From Trichobilharzia regenti (Eukaryota; Platyhelminthes; Trematoda; Strigeidida; Schistosomatidae), in the NCBI GenBank assembly GCA_944472135.2, contig OX235266.1:19176186-19240185 (forward strand): a stretch of DNA of 64,000 bases, given 5' to 3'. The stretch's first letter is position 1; the number at the start of each line of letters is the position of its first letter. The translations under genes and the position numbers were made by a program. The notes under the pieces were generated by a model. The model saw nothing but the letters and a program-made list of their open reading frames with translations, had not been told where the DNA came from and made no database searches. Of the stretch, positions 10,160-18,993 are shown in pieces.

Positions 10160-10742
10160 TTAACAGTTCACCTTTGTGTGAACTTCATGCAAACGTGTAA
10201 AACGCAACCGTGTCTGTATCGCAAGTCGGAACCTATCTGTTTGGGATGTCCAACGAAAGCTGTTACACTCACTAAGTTTATATGGACTACTAGACACAAT
10301 ACAGCTTTCTCGATATCCACTTATCTGAGACCCTTTCGTCATAAATGATTGCGTTTTGCTCTCAGACTGCTCTATTCTAGAGGCGGCAAACTTGCTCATA
10401 GATTGATTGACACTATCTTTTACCAGTTTCAGAATATTATCAAACTTTGGCTCACTACCTTCATCCTCTATACGGGAGCTTATCTTCGCCCACTTCCTTT
10501 GCAGTCGAGTAGGTAGGCGTCTCGCTATTACTTCTAGGATAAAACTGGAGTTGAGGTCACTCATTCAATTCATCGAAATCAACGTATTCTTGTAAGTCAT
10601 CAGATTATCCATAAACTCAGAGAGTGCCTTGGAGTCATCTTGTAATTGACTACCATTATCTTTAACAGGCTCTAATAATTTCCTTACAATCATCGAAGGT
10701 CTTCCGAATCTTTGACGCAGTGTGATCATGGCCTCAGAGTAT
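10160..10742 (-). pseudogene. Gag of BEL element B, C-terminal half
   Basis: After the gypsy C insertion the gag resumes as SEAMITLRQRFGRPSMI, LQDDSKALSEFMDNLMTYKN, a TGA stop at about 10565, then DLNSSFILEVIARRLPTRLQRKW. These are typical of the DUF1759-type Gag of BEL/Pao elements. The segment ends in RLRFTRLHEVHTKVNC followed by a stop: the spacing is that of a CX2CX4HX4C zinc knuckle, but the first two cysteines are arginines. The knuckle of element D has lost only the second. Confidence 0.8.
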
Positions 10743-11062
10743 TTTAAAGGTTTGACGGATATTAAAGGTTTGACGTGATATCTCGTTCAACAACTTCTAA
10801 TTAATTTATTCTCGCGTACCAATGACAAAGCAAAAGCCAATAATTGATCGTCCAAACCAAGATATATATTTAGTAACCAAAACCAGCCGTTAGACGAACG
10901 CTTAGCTAGCTAGTGATCGTGCACGTGACACGACGAGGTACCAAATGGCGGGGATGCTTGACCGGAAGCCTTCAGCTAAACGAGTCGACTTAAACAGTGG
11001 TGGTCAGCATCCAATGAGTGATTGCTGTGGTCAATAATTTTGGGGAATTATTTACCGCTACA
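10743..11062 (-). repeat. 3' LTR of gypsy element C
   Basis: On the minus strand it starts TGTAGCGGTAAATAATTCCC and its other end is ...CCTTTAAA rather than a canonical CA. The end was set by comparison with 17709-18027 and by the adjoining GTAT. A partly repeated block (TTAAAGGTTTGACG twice) lies at 10743-10777. The inner neighbour (11063-11085) is purine rich on the minus strand (AGGGGGGGAGTGAG), the expected polypurine tract. Confidence 0.9.
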
Positions 11063-11422
11063 GCTCACTCCCCCCCTAGTGGGGTCGTGAGGACCCTAAG
11101 ACAGAACCAGCCGGAAGTAAAAAAACTCGATGGTTCCCTTTCGGGTGAAAAAAATCTTCCGAGCGGCTGGTCTTATGCCTACTGGTTTGTCTGCCTATGC
11201 TAATGGGGTGTTTGTACATAGCTTCCTGGTGTTCTTCGTTGGATTCCGTGCTTCGTTTTTTTTCCCGTCCAGTGCCCGTCGCACCTGGAAAAGAAAACAA
11301 GAACGCTAAGAACCATGGCGAGGAAAATGTACGAAATGGGCTTTTTGGTTAAAAAAAATTGTGCGCATATACTATACAGTAAAATAATGCTAAGTTCAGA
11401 ACATCGATAAAAAAAATACATC
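11063..11422 (-). other. 3' noncoding region of gypsy element C, left of element D
   Basis: This belongs to element C between its 3' LTR and the element D insertion. It has no pol motif. The 74- and 73-residue minus frames here are unsupported. A near-inverted pair, AACCAGCCG at about 11106 and CGGCTGG at about 11163, could form a stem. ACATC at 11418-11422 is the left target duplication of element D. Confidence 0.6.
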
Positions 11423-11780
11423 TGTCAATGGAGTTTAAGACTGAACGATCAATTCTTGGTTGTTTGCTTAAAATCAACTTCCCCAATTTTCGCGGAGGCA
11501 TCAATACGACAGTCATCGTCTCATCGGTCGCTGTTCAGAAAGAAGAGTGAAACATCGTCAGAAGTAATAGAAAGATTTATTATTGTAATATTTGTTTTCA
11601 GAACTTAGTTCGCTTATTCCTTTTATATGTTGGTGTAACAATAAAGAAATAACAAGCAGCAGATCGGTGTTTTGGTTTTTTCGTCCGTTATAACTAAGCG
11701 TTTCTGAAAACTCAAAGGAACAGCGTGGGCCCGAGCGTAGCGAGAGCTGGGCATTAACGGTTTATGAGACGTGATTGACA
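11423..11780 (+). repeat. 5' LTR of BEL element D
   Basis: A 358-bp LTR from TGTCAATGG to GATTGACA, differing from the 3' LTR (15025-15382) only at two positions near its start (TTTAAGACT against TTGAAGATT). AATAAAG near 11640 is a plausible polyadenylation signal. Confidence 0.95.
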
Positions 11781-11924
11781 GTTTCTGACGATAGAAACAG
11801 ATCTGGCGGATTCAAACAGTTGGTGAAAGTTTGGATAGTCACCGTTCATCTTTCCTGGTGCCGGTCAAGTCCTCTTTGAACAAGCAATATCTGGAACGTT
11901 TTTGGAATTGGGTCAAGTTCAACA

Positions 11925-12856
11925 ATGCCTGGGTCAAAGAAGGGACAGAGTGTCTTGGATGCAAACAGGAAAGTAAGTCATGGTGACTTGTCTGTTAATT
12001 GTAACGATGTGTCTGATGTTAAGCATGACATGGTTGATGTTACTGTTTCGCCGTTCAGGGATAATAGGAACATCAAACTCCCTAAATTTGAACCACGGTG
12101 TTTTGATGGAAACCCGGCTGATTATTTACAATTTGTAAAGGAGTTTGAGATCATGTTGAGTGGTTTTTATTAAATGATGAATTGAAGTTAATGTATTTGA
12201 TGAGATATTGCACTGGAGATGCTGCAAGAGCTATACAGTGTTGTAAGTTTATGAAGCCAAAAGAGGGCTACTACGAGGCTATGAGCATATTACGTCAAAG
12301 GTTTGGAAGACCTTCGATGATTGCAGGGAAATTATTCGAGGCTGTTAAGGGTAATGGTGGTCAATTACAGGATGACTCCCAGGCACTCACTGAGTTTTTA
12401 GATAATTTGCTAATTTACAAGAATGGAATGATTTCGATGAATCGCACGAGTGACCTCAACTCGAGTTTTATACTAGAAGTAATAGCAAGACGTCTACCTA
12501 CTCGACTGCAAAGGAAGTGGGTGAAGATAAGCTCCCGTATGGAGGATGAGGGTATCGAGCCAAAGTTTGATGATATCCTGAAACTGGTAAATACTAGTGT
12601 CAATCAATCTATGAGCAAGTTCGCCAGTCTATTACATCTCACCCCTAGAATAGAGCAGTCTGAGATCAAAATGCAATCATTGATGACGAGTAGGCCTCAG
12701 AGAGGTGGATATCGAGAAAGCTCCATGATGTCTAGTAATGCATATAGACCTAGTGAGTGTAACAGGTTTCGTAGTACATCCTCAACAGATAAGTTACAAG
12801 ATGCAAGACAAACACGGTTTGTTTTACACGTGTGCAAGAGGTGCATACAGAAGTGA
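11925..12856 (+). pseudogene. Gag of BEL element D
   Basis: The gene starts MPGSKKGQSVLDANRK; element B starts similarly. It contains LPKFEPRCFDGNPADYLQF, KEFEIML, KLMYLMRYCTGDAARAIQCC, EAMSILRQRFGRPSMIAGKL and LNSSFILEVIARRLPTRLQ, which is the capsid-like DUF1759 pattern of BEL/Pao Gag. One frameshift near 12165 separates 11925-12173 from 12182-12856, and another near the 3' end moves the frame into 12832-13878. In the latter frame the zinc-knuckle site reads CFTRVQEVHTEVNC (12812-12853), a CX2CX4HX4C with the second Cys replaced by Arg. Otherwise the frame is long and clean. Confidence 0.85.
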
Positions 12857-13878
12857 ACTGTGAACCAGTGAGCAAGTTCAGTGATAAGCTAAATGTAAAC
12901 TCCAGGTCTGACTCCGAATTGTGTGACGATAACGTTGTTGTGAAGAAGTCTGTAGTTGCAACTGGTAAGCCGTTGTTGAATAGAGTGTCACAGAATAGAG
13001 TTACTGCTTCAGAGTGGAGTTCTGACTCCAAAAGTTTACAAGGTATTACTAGTCAGAGTGAAGTTATAAAACCTTTTATGATTTGCGAGGAGGAACCAAA
13101 ATTGTCTACTTCTGTTATTAAAGAGTTTGAAAATGATGAAGTTGACGGTAAAGTGAATATTCGTGATAATGATCATGATACTTCACAGTTGTCTTTGGTT
13201 GATCATTATGAGATGAGGGATATGCCTACTACTGCTAAGTTAAATAAAGGTTCTGTACAACTACAACGTGAAGTAGAATTGAACGCAGATGCAGTTCCAA
13301 AAGGTGTGCATACTTGTGAGACAGTCAGTGTAATTGATCAGCGTGTAGCCCACCTATCATCAGATGATAGTGCTAAACCCGAACTAGTAGTGAAAGACAG
13401 CAGTGGTGGTAATCTTGCAGTTGGACAACTATCTGAGAGCCGAACAAGAACAGCTTCTGATCCACCACTAAGTTCATCACCTTGTGTCACTCAGTCATCG
13501 TTGGTGCTGTCATCCACAATGAAACAGACACCCATCAACTCAAGTATCTTGTGCAATGACTATGGTAGTATCAGTTCGTTTGAAAGGACGAATATCAATG
13601 GTCAGTTTAGTGTGGATAAGCCAAGTGTAAAGGAGAGAGTTATTGTTAAATTGACTTGCACGAATAAAGGCATTTCTAGTTTCAAGTTACTATTTGAATG
13701 TTATTATCTTTGGTGTAAATTACTCTGTTTCTATACTTGGTTGATGAGATATGTCGTGTGTTTGTTGGTCATCTATATTCTACGATACAATGACATGGGC
13801 GTGTTGCCGTTCAGATTTGAGGATATAGCTGATAGAAGGAAGTTAGCAAATGAACTCTGCGACGATTTTCCAACCTAG
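12832..13878 (+). CDS. Gag extension with C-terminal hydrophobic segment, BEL element D
   Basis: A 348-residue open frame continuing directly from the zinc-knuckle site of Gag. Residues 1-280 are polar, acidic and rich in Ser, Val and Asp. Residues 290-317 (13699-13782, from CYYLWCKLLCFYTW to VVCLLVIYIL) are strongly hydrophobic with five cysteines, followed by a short charged tail (FEDIADRRKLANELCDDF). It has no protease (D-S/T-G), RT or integrase motif. The same domain order is seen in element B. A membrane-anchored Gag tail or a relic envelope-like domain are possibilities; neither is shown. The internal ATG at 12832 is not a likely true start. Confidence 0.55.
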   Translation: MQEVHTEVNCEPVSKFSDKLNVNSRSDSELCDDNVVVKKSVVATGKPLLNRVSQNRVTASEWSSDSKSLQGITSQSEVIKPFMICEEEPKLSTSVIKEFENDEVDGKVNIRDNDHDTSQLSLVDHYEMRDMPTTAKLNKGSVQLQREVELNADAVPKGVHTCETVSVIDQRVAHLSSDDSAKPELVVKDSSGGNLAVGQLSESRTRTASDPPLSSSPCVTQSSLVLSSTMKQTPINSSILCNDYGSISSFERTNINGQFSVDKPSVKERVIVKLTCTNKGISSFKLLFECYYLWCKLLCFYTWLMRYVVCLLVIYILRYNDMGVLPFRFEDIADRRKLANELCDDFPT

Positions 13879-13882
13879 GGCG

Positions 13883-14323
13883 TCAACCTGAGAAGGGTTG
13901 TAGGCGTACTGCTGTAAGTCCTACAGTTCTTCAAAGGGTAGCGCATCAATGAGCAGTCCAATGTGCTTGGTGTATGATCTTGTACATATGTTCATATTGT
14001 ATATACTGAATTGATATCATCTGTCATCTAGCTGTTGGTAATTCTGTTTGTGTCCGGACGACTTCCACTTGGATCATCAACCTGAGAAGGAATGTAGGCG
14101 TACTGCTGTAAGTCCTACAGTTCTTCAAGGGTAGTTTGTCGTGCCAGAATCCACAACATTTGATGTGTTGATTGTACATATGTTTGTGTTAAATAATTGT
14201 GTGAGTTCCAATTGATGTAATTGTTGGTTAATCTTGTTTGTGTCCTTACATTCCACAAATTACAATCGTCAACCTGAGAAGGGTTGTAGGCGTACTGGTG
14301 TAAGTCCTGCAATTCTTCAAAGG
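13883..14323 (+). repeat. three hairpin repeats spaced about 193 bp in BEL element D
   Basis: Units start at 13883, 14077 and 14269 (spacing 194 and 192). Each carries about 55 conserved bases, TCAACCTGAGAAGG to GTTCTTCAAAGG, around TGTAGGCGTACTG...AAGTCCTACA, in which TGTAGG pairs with CCTACA and the flanks pair imperfectly. The spacers are AT-rich and looser, sharing TTGTACATATGTT and CTTGTTTGTGTC. Element B has one unit at 9057-9114. This is an array that expanded within the family; the hairpin may be an RNA signal. Confidence 0.8.
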
Positions 14324-14763
14324 AATTCCACCAAGACATGATCGGCGAGGTTGTTTGTACTATTTGTATATACGTGTGGTGTGTCATATCAATTGGTGTA
14401 TTTTGGATTCATTGTGTTTACTTGTTGTTTTCGTGTCTTGTTGTTATTGCGTAATTTTGTTAAAATTTTCGTCGTGATTACTTCTGAAGTTGTTTCGAGT
14501 CTTCTACATCCGTGAATGAATTGATTGATGTTAGAGACAGCAGATGGGTCGTATACGCCGGGGAGGCTAGTGCTGAGAATGAAATGCACACGGAGATAAT
14601 TGTTAGCTGCGGTCCGACACGCCGGGGAGAAGGAGTGTAAACGACTGAGGCTCGCATGCGTCACCGCTACTAGAACTGAGGCAGAATGAGTGACAAGCGA
14701 TTTCAGTGGTAATTGGTAATGAGTAGATAAGAGGATGTGCGTAGAGTATCGTGAGGTGCTGCC
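14324..14763 (+). other. 3' noncoding region of BEL element D
   Basis: AT-rich sequence aligned with 8640-9050 (minus) of element B. The antisense frame 14389-14778 is also open in B but has no recognisable domain. Confidence 0.6.
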
Positions 14764-14988
14764 ATGGTCACTTTGCATTCTGCAAGAGTCATTCTAGTAA
14801 GTGGCGATTGTGTTGCAAGATGTCAAGAGGAGGTCTCTGTCTGGAGGCGCAGGTCGTCATTGATGTGTGAGATTGTGCTGTGGGTATGCTTGTGGTGTGT
14901 TGGCTTTTCTGTTTGTTTTCCATTTCAGCTCTGTCCGTGTGACCCAGGTTCTCGCAATGGCATCCAAGTCAACGTGCATTGGTCGTGA
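14764..14988 (+). CDS. 74-residue hydrophobic ORF in BEL element D 3' region
   Basis: It starts MVTLHSARVILVSGDCVARC and has a hydrophobic run (about residues 36-58). It has the same length and start as the frame at 8395-8619 in element B. It ends just before the palindrome and polypurine tract. It is too short and too closely tied to its sister copy to be called functional. Confidence 0.25.
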   Translation: MVTLHSARVILVSGDCVARCQEEVSVWRRRSSLMCEIVLWVCLWCVGFSVCFPFQLCPCDPGSRNGIQVNVHWS

Positions 14989-14990
14989 AG

Positions 14991-15024
14991 GAAAAAAGGG
15001 TTGGATCCCTTTTTTGCCGGGGAG
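14991..15024 (+). promoter_or_regulatory. perfect palindrome and polypurine tract of BEL element D
   Basis: AAAAAAGGG (14992-15000) and CCCTTTTTT (15007-15015) form a perfect 9-bp stem with a 6-base loop. GCCGGGGAG follows up to the 3' LTR at 15025. Plus-strand priming of LTR elements starts at a purine tract in this position. Element B has the same arrangement (8359-8395, minus strand), with an imperfect left stem. Confidence 0.6.
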
Positions 15025-15382
15025 TGTCAATGGAGTTGAAGATTGAACGATCAATTCTTGGTTGTTTGCTTAAAATCAACTTCCCCAATTTTCGCGGAGG
15101 CATCAATACGACAGTCATCGTCTCATCGGTCGCTGTTCAGAAAGAAGAGTGAAACATCGTCAGAAGTAATAGAAAGATTTATTATTGTAATATTTGTTTT
15201 CAGAACTTAGTTCGCTTATTCCTTTTATATGTTGGTGTAACAATAAAGAAATAACAAGCAGCAGATCGGTGTTTTGGTTTTTTCGTCCGTTATAACTAAG
15301 CGTTTCTGAAAACTCAAAGGAACAGCGTGGGCCCGAGCGTAGCGAGAGCTGGGCATTAACGGTTTATGAGACGTGATTGACA
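15025..15382 (+). repeat. 3' LTR of BEL element D
   Basis: A 358-bp LTR from TGTCAATGG to GATTGACA, followed by the ACATC duplication. It is 99.4 percent identical to the 5' LTR as counted by eye (two differences). Confidence 0.95.
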
Positions 15383-15533
15383 ACATCTAATTAATTTTTT
15401 TTGTGTATGTTACATGAACTGTTGAGAAAAAACAATTTTTTTGTGTTGGGTGGTACTGTATATAAAAAAATTTATACGTCAAAAAAATAGTTAGTACCAC
15501 GAACGAATCAGTTGCGTGAATCACACGACTTTG
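15383..15533 (-). other. 3' noncoding region of gypsy element C, right of element D
   Basis: AT-rich sequence between the pol stop of element C and the D insertion, with several A- or T-homopolymers of six to eight bases. No coding signal. Confidence 0.6.
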
Positions 15534-16721
15534 TTAAGTCAAATAAGTGTGCAGATATTCTGGGAACCTTACGGTGTGTCCAGAACGGTTTTTCTTGGGA
15601 GGCTCAACCTTAGTAGCCAGTGGGCGAATGCCCTTGCAGTCAATAGTGTGACCCAGGAAGTCGAGTGAGTCAACACCGATTTGACATTTTTGAATGTTGA
15701 TGGTAACACCATGTTGGCGTAACCTGTCAAATGCCAAGTCCAAGTGCCTGAGGTGAGTTTCCTTGTCTGGACTGGCAATGAGGCAGTCGTCTAAGTATGC
15801 GTATACAAAGTCGAGACCGCGAAATACTTCATTGATGAAGCGTTGGGGTGTTTTGGCTGCATTCCGAAGACCGAATGGCATACGTAGAAATTCAAAAAGT
15901 CCGAAAGGCTTAATGATAGCCGTTTTCGGGATATCTTCTGTTGCCATCGGGATTTGGTTATACGCTTTAACCAAGTCGATTTTAGAGAATATAGTCGCGC
16001 CGGATAAGGTTGCCGTCAAGTCGTGTATATGAGGCAACGGGTAGCAATCAGGGGTTGTTTTGGCATTCACTCGCCGGTAATCACCGGTGGGTCGCCAATC
16101 GTTGCTATCCTTTTTCGGAACCATATGAAGTGCGGATGCCCATGGGCTATTCGAAGGTCGAATGATGCCAAGGGTAAGCATATGGTCAAATTCATTCCTG
16201 GTGATTCTCAGTTTGTCAGGAGCTAATCGTCGTGCTTTAGATGTCACAGGTTGTCCTGTGGTAATGATGTGGTGCATAACATTGCTGGTTATGCACGGTA
16301 GGTCGTTCGACGGGCAATTAAGTTCCGGATACTTGTCAACAATAGGTTGAAAAGTTGGATCAAGGATTGCCTTTATCTTAACGGGTGACAAACTAGGGCC
16401 TATGTAGCTGATGCCTTTGATAGACAGACTAGTAGTATTGTCAATCAGTCGTTTTCGGCGGACGTCTACGAGTAAATCATGATGATTAAGTAGGTCCGTG
16501 CCAATGATGGGCATTGTAACGTCAGCGAGAAGGAAAATCCACCGAATAGGTTTGCGTAAACCTACGTTCAGATAGACGTATTTCCTACCAAAGGTTGCGA
16601 TTGGTTTTCCATTTGCAGCCTGTAAGTTGAAGGTAGGTTCCTTCTGTCGATCTGCTGCTGTAGCAGGAAGGACGCTGACTTCGGCGCCTGTGTCGACTAA
16701 GTATCGAGTCTGGCTTATCAC
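15534..16721 (-). pseudogene. protease-RT of gypsy element C fused in frame to the pol C-terminal tail
   Basis: An uninterrupted 395-residue frame. Residues 8-16 carry the aspartic protease site ([13 protein letters not shown]); a GTDLL block near residue 74 is the second protease motif. RT follows: [46 protein letters not shown] (motif A), [10 protein letters not shown] (motif B) and [11 protein letters not shown] (motif C, LDD for the common IDD), then LDFLGHTI. After [10 protein letters not shown] the frame jumps to [17 protein letters not shown], which is the C-terminal tail of CsRn1-type pol. Connection, RNase H and the integrase core are missing. Pol is in another frame from gag. Confidence 0.9.
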
Positions 16722-16768
16722 ATCATGGATGTAAAGTAGGCGGCTAGTGCCACCGGCGACGGTTGCCG

Positions 16769-17596
16769 CTAACGCGTGCCGGCGGGATAGTTTCCCGCAG
16801 ACTTTGAGACATTTCCGAAGTTACAAGGCTTACGGCAACACTTCGCTTCTTGGCCATAGGTGTTGTGGTACCAGCACCAGTCAGGGTTTTTCAGTGAACG
16901 TGGTTTGGACTTAGATCGACCACGCGAGTTCCTGCGTTGAGGAGATTTAGGACGACGGTTGGAGGATTTAGAATGCATGTTTGACCTAAACATCTGCTGA
17001 AGGGAGTTGCATAACTCTATCATTGCAGGATCCTCACTCGAAGTCTGCTTAGTCATTGAGCATATTTCGGGAACAGACCGTTTAGTTATTTCTAGAATCT
17101 TATCTGCAGTAATAGCTAAGTTCTCTATTACAGTACCCTCAAGTGTCACAAGTACGGTCTGTACAGATTGTGGCAACTTGGTTAAGAAGAGTTCTCTAAA
17201 CAGTCCTTCGTCGAACTGACTTTGGCCGACGACTTGTTTCATTCTTGTCAGCATGCTCACGGCTGACTGATCTCCTAACTCGATGTTGCGAAATAATTCA
17301 TCTAGACGTTGTCTGTCCGTGAGAACGTTTCTCCTGAGGAGGGATGCTTTGAGCAACTCGTACGAGTTACTTACCTCGGGACTCAACATCTGTGATGTTA
17401 CGTACTTGCTGAATTCCCGCGGTAGGGCGTGAATAACTGCAAGTAACTGTGAACGTTGATCGGTTATCCCATGCTCACAAAAATCTGCTTCAGCTAGCAG
17501 AAACCACGTTTCAGCATTATCTGGCCAGTATGGTACGAGCTGAATGGTTTTAGGAGTTGAGCGGATACGGATGACCTTGGGACTAAGATCACTCAT
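16769..17596 (-). CDS. Gag of gypsy element C
   Basis: An intact 275-residue Gag if read from MSDLSPKV (ATG at 17594-17596), preferred over the upstream in-frame ATG at 17639 because MSDLS is the usual type of start. It contains [46 protein letters not shown] and [14 protein letters not shown]. Near the end, [18 protein letters not shown] forms the atypical CHCC finger known from CsRn1-type elements. A basic Arg/Ser tract precedes it. It would assemble cytoplasmic particles and bind RNA. Only this gene of element C looks undamaged. Confidence 0.85.
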   Translation of the reverse strand: MSDLSPKVIRIRSTPKTIQLVPYWPDNAETWFLLAEADFCEHGITDQRSQLLAVIHALPREFSKYVTSQMLSPEVSNSYELLKASLLRRNVLTDRQRLDELFRNIELGDQSAVSMLTRMKQVVGQSQFDEGLFRELFLTKLPQSVQTVLVTLEGTVIENLAITADKILEITKRSVPEICSMTKQTSSEDPAMIELCNSLQQMFRSNMHSKSSNRRPKSPQRRNSRGRSKSKPRSLKNPDWCWYHNTYGQEAKCCRKPCNFGNVSKSAGNYPAGTR

Positions 17597-17689
17597 GACG
17601 AAAATTATGTCGAATAATATATGGTACAAGAACAAATACAAAATGGAACGAACTCACCTGGGTTATCTGCGGATTTTCGTGGATAAAGT

Positions 17690-17708
17690 TCGCGGTTGGG
17701 CTCACCAG
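17690..17708 (-). promoter_or_regulatory. probable primer-binding site of gypsy element C
   Basis: Adjacent to the 5' LTR, the minus strand reads TGGTGAGCCCAACCGCG, in the position and with the TGG start of a tRNA primer-binding site. It resembles the TGGTGACCCC site known for CsRn1-type elements and the TGGCGAGCCCGACG of element A. Confidence 0.55.
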
Positions 17709-18027
17709 TTTAAAGGTTGACGGATATTAAAGGTTTGACGTGATATCTCGTTCAACAACTTCTAATTAATTTATTCTCGTGTACCAAAGACAAAGCAAAA
17801 GCCAATAATTGATCGTCCAAACCAAGATATATATTTAGTAACCAAAACCAGCCGTTAGACGAACGCTTAGCTAGCTAGTGATCGTGCACGTGACACGACG
17901 AGGTACCAAATGGCGGGGATGCTTGACCGGAAGCCTTCAGCTAAACAAGTCGACTTAAACAGTGGTGGTCAGCATCCAATGAGTGATTGCTGTGGTCAAT
18001 AATTTTGGGGAATTATTTACCGCTACA
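17709..18027 (-). repeat. 5' LTR of gypsy element C
   Basis: A 319-bp LTR matching 10743-11062 except for three substitutions and one base of length. The GTAT duplication follows at 18028-18031. It provides the promoter of the element on the minus strand. Confidence 0.9.
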
Positions 18028-18505
18028 GTATCCTTCGTTAGGAGGCATGAACTTACAGCACTGTATAGCCCTTGAAGCAACTCCAGTGCAGTATCTCATC
18101 AAATACATCAACTTCATTTCATCATTTAATAACAAACTACTCAACATGATTTCAAACTCCTTTATAAACTGTAAATATAATGTATATTTCTTCCTGTTTA
18201 TGCAGGAACATACCAATTGTACAGGCATGGATAAGTTATCATATAAATTACACATAATTTGGTGTGATGAATTTACAGTGTGATTGTTCTTTCTGACATT
18301 AGGGTCCATCGGAACAGCCAGCTGGGTTTCCGTCGAAATATCGAGGTTCAGATTTAAGCCTATTACCCCTAGACTGTGAAACATGAACAGCAAACTCATC
18401 ATGCTGAGCATCAAACATATCGTAACATGTAACAGACAAGTCAAAATGACTTACTTTCCTGTTTGCTTCCAAGACGCTCTGTTCCTTCTTTGACCCAAGC
18501 ATCAT
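18028..18505 (-). pseudogene. Gag of BEL element B, N-terminal half
   Basis: Starting at 18505, MMLGSKKEQSVLEANRKVSH matches the start of the D Gag. In D, FDGNPADYLQF is continuous. Here GNPAG and YLQFIKEFEIML are separated by about 130 bp (roughly 18186-18318) that have no counterpart in D, but stay open in the frame 18013-18444. Then KLMYLMRYCTG, RAIQCCKFM and PNEGY run to the gypsy C insertion. A frameshift lies between the first and second pieces. Confidence 0.75.
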
Positions 18506-18628
18506 TGAACGTAACCAAAATTCCAGAAAGTTTTAGATAACGCTTGTTCAAAGAAGACTTGGCCGGCACCGGGAAAGACGGACGCAAACTATCCAAACGT
18601 CAGAAACTGTCACCAAACTGTCAGAAAC

Positions 18629-18988
18629 TGTCAATCACGTCTCAAAAACCCTTAATGCCAAGCTCTTGCTACTCTGGACCTCACACTGTCCCTCGAAGAT
18701 TTTCAGAAACGCTTAGTATTAACGGACGCAAAAACCAGAACATAGATTGGCGACTCGAAAATTCTTTATTCTAACACCAACATATAAACAGCATTACAGA
18801 CTAAGTTCTAAGAACAAATATTACAACAATAAATCACGATATTAATTCTGACAGTTTTCTCTATCTTCTTTCTGAACAGCGACGGATGAAACGATGACTG
18901 ACGGACTGATGACCCGCGAAAATTATGGGGAAGTTCGGCTTGAGCAAACAACCGTGAATTGACCGTTCAATCTTCAACTACATTGACA
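18629..18988 (-). repeat. 5' LTR of BEL element B
   Basis: From TGTCAATCACG to CATTGACA, followed by the ACCTC duplication. It differs from the 3' LTR of B (7998-8358) at about 55-60 of 361 positions by eye, far more than expected from the ages of the outer elements. Confidence 0.88.
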
Positions 18989-18993
18989 ACCTC

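Larger units (their letters stand above)
11423..15382 (+). mobile_element. BEL/Pao element D, pol-less, youngest insertion
   Basis: Two 358-bp LTRs with only two differences flank a 3.24-kb interior, and the element is bounded by the perfect 5-bp duplication ACATC (11418-11422 and 15383-15387). The interior encodes a BEL-type Gag, a Gag extension with a membrane-like segment, three hairpin repeats and a 3' tail, but no protease, RT, RNase H or integrase. Element B has the same organisation, so this is a non-autonomous family rather than one broken copy. It inserted in the 3' noncoding part of gypsy C. Confidence 0.93.
10743..18027 (-). mobile_element. Ty3/gypsy element C, CsRn1-type, internally deleted, split by element D
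   Basis: LTRs of about 320 bp (10743-11062 and 17709-18027) are flanked by the 4-bp duplication GTAT (10739-10742 and 18028-18031). Removing it restores the gag frame of element B across the site (EGY-SEAM, against EGYYEAM in D). Without element D the element is about 3.3 kb. It retains gag and a protease-RT frame, but RNase H and most of integrase are deleted. LTRs differ at three positions plus one base length, so the insertion is young. It inserted into the gag of element B. Confidence 0.92.
7998..18988 (-). mobile_element. BEL/Pao element B, pol-less, split by gypsy element C
   Basis: LTRs at 7998-8358 and 18629-18988 are flanked by the perfect 5-bp duplication ACCTC (7993-7997 and 18989-18993), the length typical of BEL/Pao elements. 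With element C and its duplication removed the element is about 3.7 kb. It encodes Gag and a long Gag extension on the minus strand but no protease, RT, RNase H or integrase motif anywhere, the same layout as element D. It interrupts the gag of element A. Its two LTRs differ at roughly 15 percent of positions by eye. Confidence 0.9.

Noticed and set aside
13883..14323. CRISPR-like look of regularly spaced repeats
   Set aside because: Three units with 135-base spacers inside a eukaryotic LTR element; not a CRISPR array.
15763..16350. Plus-strand frames across the gypsy C RT
   Set aside because: Antisense shadows of the 395-residue protease-RT frame.
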